Positions 1 through 5,641 of a stretch of 8,860 bases of DNA are shown here, in pieces (positions within the stretch are counted from its first letter, which is position 1; each line of letters starts with the position of its first letter). The translations under genes and the position numbers were made by a program. Source of the DNA: Desulfobacterales bacterium (GTDB lineage Bacteria; Desulfobacterota; Desulfobacteria; Desulfobacterales; Desulfobacteraceae); NCBI GenBank assembly GCA_022361095.1, contig JAKSBO010000834.1:1-8860 (forward strand), in the 5' to 3' direction. The notes under the pieces are model-generated. The model did not search any database. It worked only from the letters and a program-made list of their open reading frames with translations, and had not been told where the DNA came from.

Positions 1-1
1 C

Positions 2-316
2 CAGGCCTATTTTCTTGTCCGAAATTTTCCCCGCCTGTACAAAGATACTTGCGGCCGGAAGCCGCCATGGCAAATTGACATTGTCAGCCTTGTCCGGATC
101 AGGGCAACAATCAGTCAGACCGGCTTAGACCATAAGGCACGCAAAAAGAATTTGAGCCGGGCGTTTGCCTGCCCCAAACCTGCCCGCATCAAAGATAAAA
201 AAATTCTTTTGGTGGATGATGTGTTTACCACAGGGGCCACATGCAATGCTGCAGCGCATGCGCTCATAGATGCAGGGGCGGCCGGTGTGTCTGCCCTGGT
301 TTTGGCCCGGGCTTGA
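2..316 (+). CDS. ComF-family phosphoribosyltransferase-like protein, C-terminal 104 residues (5' end outside window)
   Basis: The frame is open from the left edge to a TGA at 314-316 and encodes the last 104 residues. The PRPP-binding loop of type I phosphoribosyltransferases is clear at fragment residues 69-80 (LLVDDVFTTGAT: two acidic residues followed by TTGAT). Upstream, RATISQTGLDHKARKKN and then the RAF segment match the ComF pattern of a T..Q..L...R..N motif followed by AF. The protein ends in LARA, a common ComF ending. ComF proteins are cytoplasmic and associated with DNA uptake in naturally competent bacteria. In many others they occur without a demonstrated role, so competence should not be inferred here. 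The N-terminal zinc-finger part expected in ComF is not in the window. The stop codon lies 9 bases from that of the convergent GlmS-like gene. The family call is confident; the biological role is open. Confidence 0.9.
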   Translation, partial: QAYFLVRNFPRLYKDTCGRKPPWQIDIVSLVRIRATISQTGLDHKARKKNLSRAFACPKPARIKDKKILLVDDVFTTGATCNAAAHALIDAGAAGVSALVLARA

Positions 317-325
317 TTTAGAGCA

Positions 326-3300
326 TTAATCCAGTTTTTTAACAATCGCCTCAACAGCCTGTTCAGCCGTGGCCCCGAACAGGGTTTCAATGTCCACAAG
401 GTTGAGGTATTTGTCATCCCATGCCACATTTTTACTTTCAAGAACCCAATCCTTGAGGCGGGTATATTTTCCGCCCAGGGCCTTGATTTTTTTCAGCAGG
501 GTAACCTCTTCCGTGGATTTAAAGGCAATGTTGAGAGATAAAATAAATTCAATGATGTTGGGTGAGGTCGGCGAGGAGGAGAGCACCGGGATCACAAGAA
601 TGCTTTTGTTGTCCTTCCGCCCTTTGCCTATATAGACGTTACCCTCCCTGACAATAATGTTTTTAGTCCCCTTGAGCCGGTGGTCCGTTTCCACCCTTGA
701 GGATTCATCGGCCAGGATGCCTGTTTTGGAAACCACATCAATACGGGTCTCGGGCGTCACCTTTCCCAATAGGCTTAAGCCGGTGATGCCGTAAAGCAGT
801 GCCCCCTTAACTTCAGAAATGATTTCCTGCAGGTTTTTAAGGACCAGTACATTGGTGTTGGTGATCATAGCAATCTGGATGTCATGTTCAGCCAAAGCAT
901 CAAATACTATGCCTTCAAAGCGTTCACTGATCCGGCTGGTCCCCACGGTAACTGTTTTGGCCTGGTGCTTGATGGCATCCACGGGCCTGGCCATGATATT
1001 AATGGCCTGGTTCATGGTGGTAAAAAAGGTAGACAGCATATTGGACGGGGTGCCTTTGACACCAAAGTCCATTTCAAAATCCGATACCGGCAGCCTGCCG
1101 GACAGGTATTTGAGCAGCAAGGTGATGTTGGAAACCGTATTCAGGCCGATGGCGCTGGGAAACTCGCCCTGACGCCTTTTCAGGGAAAATTGATTATAGA
1201 ACTCCGCTACAGTTTCCGTAAATTTGTTTTCTAAAAGCACCTCGTAATCATCATGGCCCAGCCCTCTGAATTCTTCAATAATATCTTCTATTTTCAGCCT
1301 GGCCCCATAGAGAAATTTTGATTTGTCATTGATGGCAAGGGCTGCATAGTACCCCCAGATATGGCCGACCAGGGTATTGAGTACCGGGGCAAAATGTTCC
1401 TGGATTTCGGGTATTTTGAAAACGGCCTTGGCATATAAGTCAAACCGGTCTTCTCCCTGGGTGGTGATTACAATGGGACAGGCCTTGTGCGCATGGAAAA
1501 TGGCGGTGTCCTTGATGATATCCCCAAGCACGCTCTCCCTGGTTCCGGCGGCACACACAATGATCAATGGCTCGCTTGACAGGTCAATATGCTTTTTGTC
1601 TTCAACAAAATCCGAAGAGATGGTTTTGTAGCACAGTTCCGACAATTTGATCCTGATCTCATCTGCAGAGGTTTTGTTGGCACCGGACCCCACCGTGGCC
1701 CAGTAATTTTTGGATATGGCCAGTTTGTCGGCACATGCCTTGATTTCATCACCCATGTCAAGAACCGTTTTCATTTTTGCCGGCAGCGCCATCAAGGCAT
1801 GGATCTGATCGCTGATATATTCTTCACTTCTGGCATTGAGCAAGGCGGCCAGGTGCAGGCCGAGCACAGCCCCGGCCGTGATCTGGGAATAAAAGGCTTT
1901 GGTGGATGCCACGGACATCTCTATATCCCTGCCGGAACTGGTATACAATACCCCGTCCACCTTGAAGGTCAGATCCGAATCCCTGCGGTTGACAATAGCA
2001 AGGCTCCTGGCGCCGTGGGCCCGGATCATATCCACGGTCCGGTTGGTATCCGTGGTGGTGCCGGACTGGCTGATGGCCACGACCAGGGTGTTTTCCATGG
2101 TTCTGGAATTTTCACCCTCGCAGCCGATGCTGAATCCGGAAAGCTCAGACGCTTTCTGTGCGCGAATGTTTATGGTTTTCCCTCCCAGGTAATGGGTGAG
2201 AAGATCTGCACATCCCTGGGCTGCAATGCCGGCTGTGCCCTGGCCGATGAAATATATATTTTTTATTTTTCCGGATCGTAAATCCTCTTCCAGGCCCGGG
2301 GGAATAATGGTTTTGTGGAGATTGACATTGAAAAGTCCTGATCCCGGATTTTGTTTGAATTTGTTTTCAAGGGTTTTTTCAACGGAGAGGGGGGCTTCGG
2401 AGATCTCTTTGAGGAAATAGTGGTTATGGCCCTGGCGGTCGATGTCCCTGGATGTGATCTGGCTTTCAAGGACATCTTCCCGGGTGAGGGAGATGGGCTG
2501 GTTGTCATAGTAAAAGGAACGCACCCCTTCAATACCGCCGGCACTCTCCTGGTCCAGAATTACGATTTGTCCCTTTTCTTCGCCGTTGAGTTTGATGTAG
2601 CGGCGGGTCTCTTCCACCACCCCGTATAGTTCAGATGCCGCAATGTAATGATCCGGGGCAAGCCCTACAAAAATGGCCTGGCCACTGCCTTTCTGGGCCA
2701 GAAATAATTTACCCGGGGCAAGGTCCGTGTGCATGGAAATGGCATGGGAACCTTCAAACTCGTTGACCGCCAGGCGGAATGCTTCTTCAATGGGTGCACC
2801 CATTTTCAGGTGGTGCTCAATCTGTAACGGAATCAATTTGGTGTCTGTGGTGATCTGGGGGTGAATTTTATCGTACCGGGCCTCGTATTCCGTTTTCAGT
2901 TCCAGGTAGTTGTCGATATCTCCGTTCAGGCAGACATGGATGATGCCGCTTTGGGATACATTGGCATCGGTGGGGGTATTGTCCAACGGATGGCAGTTGG
3001 CCTCGGTGATGTCTCCAATCGATGCCCACCTTGTATGGGCTGACACCGATGACGCCAGGGTGGCAAATTCGGCAAGTGTCTGGAGCAGATGGTCGCTTTT
3101 GATCTGATTTCTGATAAAGGCGATGTTGTCGCCAAGGGCACCGATCTCTGCGGCAAATTTGTATACAAAACAGATTGTTATGCGGTTAAAGGCGTCCGGG
3201 GTGCTCACGGTATTGATTGAAATGGTGTTGTTTGACAGGATTTGTTGGTTACTTCTGTTTTCCAGGTCCCGGGTGAGGTCTTTGGTTTCCAGAACGCTTT

Positions 3301-4039
3301 TGTACTTTGAAAATTGTTTTTCATCCAGGGTGCACAGCACTGAAATACCCGCAGAATCCCGTCCCCTCACCTCCAGGCGATCCAGGCTGTTGAGCACGGC
3401 ATTGATTCTTTTAAAAAGCGCTATCCCATCAGGGTTGTTTTGCTTTTCAATGCCCGGGGCAAGACGTTTAATGGCTTCAATATTGTCAATAATTTCTTTT
3501 GTCAGACACCAGAGGATATCCTTGAGCTGGTCAATGTATTCTGCGGCAATCTCAACTTCGGGCGTGGATAAACCGGCTGTGACAGCTTTAAAATCCCGTA
3601 TTTCATCCGTAAGAATTTTTTCAATCTCCTGGGTAATGCCGGATAGTTTGTGGGTTTTGCTGCGGTCATAAAATAAGGATGCAAAAATTGTTTCCTGCTT
3701 AAGGTTCTGGGCATGATTAAACAGGGCGGATAAGAATGCTTTGCCCCCCAGGTAGTCTTGTGAAACCATTGGGCTTGTGCCTTTTGAAAACGGGCCCAGC
3801 CGATTTTTTGAGAGGGTTTCAATTCCCTTGGACAAAGATGCCAGATCATTTTCACAGGCAGGGCCTTTAAAGGCGACTAGGGCACAGATTCCACAGTTCA
3901 GGGTACAGCCCGTGTCGGGGAAAAAGAGCAAGGTGTTATCCTTTACCGATGACAACGGTTTTCCCATGTCCACGTTTATCTTTGCGACGCGTTTCAGATA
4001 ATCCATAAGTTGTGTTGAAAGATTGCCTTGTCGTTTCAT
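326..4039 (-). CDS. Giant glucosamine-6-phosphate synthase-like amidotransferase (glutaminase + two SIS domains + C-tail motif + long extension)
   Basis: 1237 residues, about twice the length of E. coli GlmS (609). Family reaction: fructose-6-phosphate plus glutamine to glucosamine-6-phosphate, the entry to peptidoglycan and LPS amino sugars; cytoplasmic. Glutaminase, about 49-545: CGI at C49, RGRDSAG with R225, AHTRWAS with R337, NG at 372-373, and D399, equivalent to E. coli C1, R26, R73, N98-G99 and D123. The hinge HYFLKEISEAP is at 540-550. SIS1, about 590-735: SQSGTTTDT 657-665 and SVASTKAF 709-716. SIS2, about 766-905: E794, K798, E801 and H817 keep the exact spacing of E481, K485, E488 and H504. 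The C-tail motif AKTVTV at 1027-1032 supplies K1028, equivalent to Schiff-base K603. Relative to E. coli there are about 150 extra residues between C49 and R225, 65 between R225 and R337, 110 between SIS2 and the C-tail, and 205 unrecognised residues after the tail. The ATG has an upstream AGAGGAG. No methionine immediately precedes C49, so an active glutaminase needs propeptide cleavage. Fold assignment is firm; exact substrate is not. Confidence 0.85.
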   Translation of the reverse strand: MKRQGNLSTQLMDYLKRVAKINVDMGKPLSSVKDNTLLFFPDTGCTLNCGICALVAFKGPACENDLASLSKGIETLSKNRLGPFSKGTSPMVSQDYLGGKAFLSALFNHAQNLKQETIFASLFYDRSKTHKLSGITQEIEKILTDEIRDFKAVTAGLSTPEVEIAAEYIDQLKDILWCLTKEIIDNIEAIKRLAPGIEKQNNPDGIALFKRINAVLNSLDRLEVRGRDSAGISVLCTLDEKQFSKYKSVLETKDLTRDLENRSNQQILSNNTISINTVSTPDAFNRITICFVYKFAAEIGALGDNIAFIRNQIKSDHLLQTLAEFATLASSVSAHTRWASIGDITEANCHPLDNTPTDANVSQSGIIHVCLNGDIDNYLELKTEYEARYDKIHPQITTDTKLIPLQIEHHLKMGAPIEEAFRLAVNEFEGSHAISMHTDLAPGKLFLAQKGSGQAIFVGLAPDHYIAASELYGVVEETRRYIKLNGEEKGQIVILDQESAGGIEGVRSFYYDNQPISLTREDVLESQITSRDIDRQGHNHYFLKEISEAPLSVEKTLENKFKQNPGSGLFNVNLHKTIIPPGLEEDLRSGKIKNIYFIGQGTAGIAAQGCADLLTHYLGGKTINIRAQKASELSGFSIGCEGENSRTMENTLVVAISQSGTTTDTNRTVDMIRAHGARSLAIVNRRDSDLTFKVDGVLYTSSGRDIEMSVASTKAFYSQITAGAVLGLHLAALLNARSEEYISDQIHALMALPAKMKTVLDMGDEIKACADKLAISKNYWATVGSGANKTSADEIRIKLSELCYKTISSDFVEDKKHIDLSSEPLIIVCAAGTRESVLGDIIKDTAIFHAHKACPIVITTQGEDRFDLYAKAVFKIPEIQEHFAPVLNTLVGHIWGYYAALAINDKSKFLYGARLKIEDIIEEFRGLGHDDYEVLLENKFTETVAEFYNQFSLKRRQGEFPSAIGLNTVSNITLLLKYLSGRLPVSDFEMDFGVKGTPSNMLSTFFTTMNQAINIMARPVDAIKHQAKTVTVGTSRISERFEGIVFDALAEHDIQIAMITNTNVLVLKNLQEIISEVKGALLYGITGLSLLGKVTPETRIDVVSKTGILADESSRVETDHRLKGTKNIIVREGNVYIGKGRKDNKSILVIPVLSSSPTSPNIIEFILSLNIAFKSTEEVTLLKKIKALGGKYTRLKDWVLESKNVAWDDKYLNLVDIETLFGATAEQAVEAIVKKLD

Positions 4040-4043
4040 ATGT

Positions 4044-4050
4044 CTCCTCT
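4044..4050 (-). promoter_or_regulatory. Ribosome binding site of the GlmS-like gene
   Basis: The minus strand reads AGAGGAG, then ACAT, then the ATG at 4039-4037. This is a strong Shine-Dalgarno match with a short 4-base spacer. It decides the start in favour of the long form with 48 residues ahead of the catalytic cysteine. The next in-frame methionine (residue 25) would still leave a 24-residue leader before that cysteine. Confidence 0.75.
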
Positions 4051-4071
4051 GTTATACGTCCCGGAAAATAT

Positions 4072-4100
4072 TTTATAAGAAAGTCTGGTAAGTTACTCAG
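4072..4100 (-). promoter_or_regulatory. Possible sigma70-type promoter for the GlmS-like gene
   Basis: On the minus strand, TATAAA (4077-4072, five of six matches to TATAAT) lies 17 bases after CTGAGT (4100-4095, three of six matches to TTGACA). The box sits in an AT-rich patch ahead of the ribosome binding site and would give a leader of about 30 bases. The -35 is poor, so this is a candidate only. A start here would leave the upstream hairpin outside the transcript. Confidence 0.25.
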
Positions 4101-4119
4101 ATCTTTCACGCTTTGTTGC

Positions 4120-4155
4120 GGGCTATGCCTGGCGGCTGAAATGCCAGGTCAGCCC
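4120..4155 (-). other. Interrupted long hairpin with a competing overlapping stem in the GlmS-like leader
   Basis: On the minus strand GGGCT pairs with AGCCC as the outer stem. After a small internal loop (GA opposite CAT), CCTGGC pairs with GCCAGG around a nine-base loop. A second stem, GGCTGA (4154-4149) with TCAGCC (4139-4134), overlaps and excludes it: its 3' arm is in the loop of the first and its 5' arm spans the outer stem and internal loop. Both six-base stems are perfect. No T-run follows, so this is not an intrinsic terminator. Alternative pairing of this kind is typical of switching leaders but is also seen in intergenic repeats. Confidence 0.5.
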
Positions 4156-4190
4156 TTTGCTGCTATATAGAAGTCTGTTCTGTGTCGTTG

Positions 4191-4203
4191 CAGGTTGAAC
4201 CTG
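4191..4203. repeat. Short inverted repeat CAGGTT-G-AACCTG
   Basis: Perfect six-base arms flank a single central base, a spacing too tight for a stable RNA hairpin and more like a protein-binding dyad. It lies in the leader upstream of the GlmS-like gene. Related CCAGGTCA octamers are at 4212-4219 and 4144-4151. No regulator can be named from the sequence. Confidence 0.4.
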
Positions 4204-4226
4204 ATGGCGGACCAGGTCATCCCATG

Positions 4227-4245
4227 GCTGTTATTCCGGAACAGC
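4227..4245 (-). other. Small hairpin just downstream of the transpeptidase stop codon
   Basis: GCTGTT pairs with AACAGC around a seven-base loop, about 12 bases beyond the transpeptidase TAA. Only six base pairs and no following T-run, so it is a poor intrinsic terminator. It could stabilise the 3' end of an mRNA or be incidental. Confidence 0.35.
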
Positions 4246-4256
4246 TGAAGTTGCGG

Positions 4257-5621
4257 TTAGCGAACTTTTTTGGGTTTTGGGGCGCTGTAATACGTTTTCA
4301 ATATGTTTCTTGCGTGAATGCTTGCACGGGTCCCGATATATTTACCGTGACCCACTATTGTCGAGACAATCAGCGTCTCTTTTGTTGTTTTCTGTTGTCC
4401 AAATCCTGTGAACCAGTCATATTTGATCGTATGCTCACGGTTTGATAAAGAGCCTGTTTTTCCGCCGATTAAAAGACTTGATAATACCTTATCCCGGGAA
4501 GAACCTCTAAATGATTTCCTGGCTGTGCCCCCTGATACGGTCTTTTTCATGAGTCTTTTCATGGTGGCGGCTGTTTTGGCACTGATCGTTTTTTTATATA
4601 TCTCTTTGGTGCTTTTGTAAATTTCGTTTTGGTCTGAATCGGATATCCGCTCCACAAGGCGGGGTACAAGGCTTTGGCCTTGATTCACCACAACTGAAAC
4701 CATCATCATTGCAAATACCGGTGAAATCAAGGTGTCCCGATTGAATCCGCATCCAAGTTCCGCCAAATGGTAATCGCTTCCGGCTGTTGAAAAGTAGGGG
4801 GCCGGAAATTCAAAATCCGTATTGGGATTTTGGTTGAATCCAAATTTTTCGGCAAAATCGGCAAGCTCGGTTTTGCCTAAAACGCGTTGCCCAAGTTTGC
4901 CGAATACGGGGTTTATGGATTCAGCAAAGGCCATTTCCAGCGTCACCTGATTGGTATATTTTGTTTTTTGGTTTGTTAACTGGCGTTTGTACAGGGTGTA
5001 TTTCCCGCCGTTGAAATATAGGGGGGTTGTGGCCGTGTAGTTTAATGTTTCCACGGCAGCAGATGCCGTGACGATTTTAAAAAGGCTGGCGGCCGGATAT
5101 ATGGCTGAAGTACAGGGGTTGGTGCCCGGCTTGTTCTCGTTGAATCCGGCCATGGCTTTGATGAATCCGGTGTTGCCGTCCATGGCCACCATGGCGATAA
5201 GCTCGGGCTTTCCCCTCTCCAGGGTCTTCAGATGATTCAGGGTCCTGACTAATCTATCCTGAAGGCGTGTGTCCAGTTGGGTGTGGATGGTGTATGTCCA
5301 GGACGGCCCGTCCGCAAAGAATCGGTCTGTGCCTGCATTGAGAATATCAATATTTTTGATCAGGGCTTTGACGTCGGATCGTCCAAGATGATTGGGCGGG
5401 GCAGGTTCACTTGCGACCTTATCCGGCTTTGGGGAAAACAGCCCCAGGCTAATTTTGTATGCGGCATAGACCCCAGCCCAGATCAATGCACAGACAGTCC
5501 CGCCAAGGCAGATAAAAACCGCAATTTTGCGTATGCGGTCGGCCGTGGACCGTTTCTTTTTTTGCTGCTTATAGCTTGCCTGAAAGTCTCGCCAGGACTG
5601 TTCTGTTTTAATGGAATCCAA
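4257..5621 (-). CDS. Short membrane-anchored penicillin-binding protein, transpeptidase domain only
   Basis: 454 residues. The basic cytoplasmic N-terminus (KKKR, 21-24) precedes one membrane segment at about 33-57, so the rest should be periplasmic. A TIHTQLDTRLQ segment at 111-121 resembles the strand and helix that lead into PBP transpeptidase domains. The three active-site motifs are all present and well spaced: SLFK 179-182 (nucleophile S179), SIN 235-237 and KTGS 388-391. The expected role is cross-linking peptidoglycan stem peptides; the fold is the target of beta-lactams. There is no glycosyltransferase domain, and only about 50 residues separate the membrane segment from the start of the catalytic region, too few for the usual class B dimerisation module. 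The start is TTG at 5621-5619, 20 bases after the metG stop, with only a weak GAG as Shine-Dalgarno and an in-frame TGA just upstream. A penicillin-recognising sensor or class D-like enzyme is less likely. Subfamily is uncertain. Confidence 0.85.
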   Translation of the reverse strand: MDSIKTEQSWRDFQASYKQQKKKRSTADRIRKIAVFICLGGTVCALIWAGVYAAYKISLGLFSPKPDKVASEPAPPNHLGRSDVKALIKNIDILNAGTDRFFADGPSWTYTIHTQLDTRLQDRLVRTLNHLKTLERGKPELIAMVAMDGNTGFIKAMAGFNENKPGTNPCTSAIYPAASLFKIVTASAAVETLNYTATTPLYFNGGKYTLYKRQLTNQKTKYTNQVTLEMAFAESINPVFGKLGQRVLGKTELADFAEKFGFNQNPNTDFEFPAPYFSTAGSDYHLAELGCGFNRDTLISPVFAMMMVSVVVNQGQSLVPRLVERISDSDQNEIYKSTKEIYKKTISAKTAATMKRLMKKTVSGGTARKSFRGSSRDKVLSSLLIGGKTGSLSNREHTIKYDWFTGFGQQKTTKETLIVSTIVGHGKYIGTRASIHARNILKTYYSAPKPKKVR

Positions 5622-5641
5622 AGAAATATCTCAAATTAAAG

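Larger units (their letters stand above)
4040..4256. other. 217-base intergenic leader between the transpeptidase and GlmS-like genes
   Basis: This is the only sizeable non-coding stretch in the window; the gaps among the upstream minus-strand genes are 12 to 20 bases. Read on the minus strand, it holds a small hairpin just after the transpeptidase stop, a short dyad at 4191-4203, a long interrupted hairpin at 4120-4155, an AT-rich stretch with a TATAAA box near 4072-4077, and the ribosome binding site. There is no T-run after either hairpin, so I see no intrinsic terminator. I compared it by eye with the glmS ribozyme and the c-di-GMP-I riboswitch and found no convincing match. It may be a regulatory leader or a dispersed intergenic repeat; neither is shown. 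Confidence 0.6.

Noticed and set aside
1589..2281. Long plus-strand open frame of 230 codons opposite the GlmS-like gene
   Set aside because: It is a shadow of the minus-strand gene: low-complexity Gly/His-rich translation, no ribosome binding site and no recognisable domain.
3883..3907. Radical-SAM-like CxxxCxxC spacing near the N-terminus of the GlmS-like protein
   Set aside because: The middle cysteine belongs to the CGI start of a class II glutaminase and every downstream domain is GlmS-type; there is no radical SAM barrel.
4120..4155. Intrinsic terminator for the transpeptidase operon
   Set aside because: Strong stem but no T-run on either strand side.
4149..4220. A 23-codon minus-strand reading frame (ATG to TGA) in the gap, in frame with the transpeptidase beyond its TAA
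   Set aside because: No Shine-Dalgarno at a usable distance and very short; likely chance, although it would look coding if the gap is a remnant of something else.
4040..4256. glmS ribozyme or c-di-GMP-I riboswitch upstream of the GlmS-like gene
   Set aside because: By eye the conserved core segments of either are absent, and the long hairpin does not fit their architecture.
4182..4445. Plus-strand open frame that begins in the gap and runs into the transpeptidase gene
   Set aside because: Mostly antisense to a well-supported gene, with no Shine-Dalgarno and no family features.
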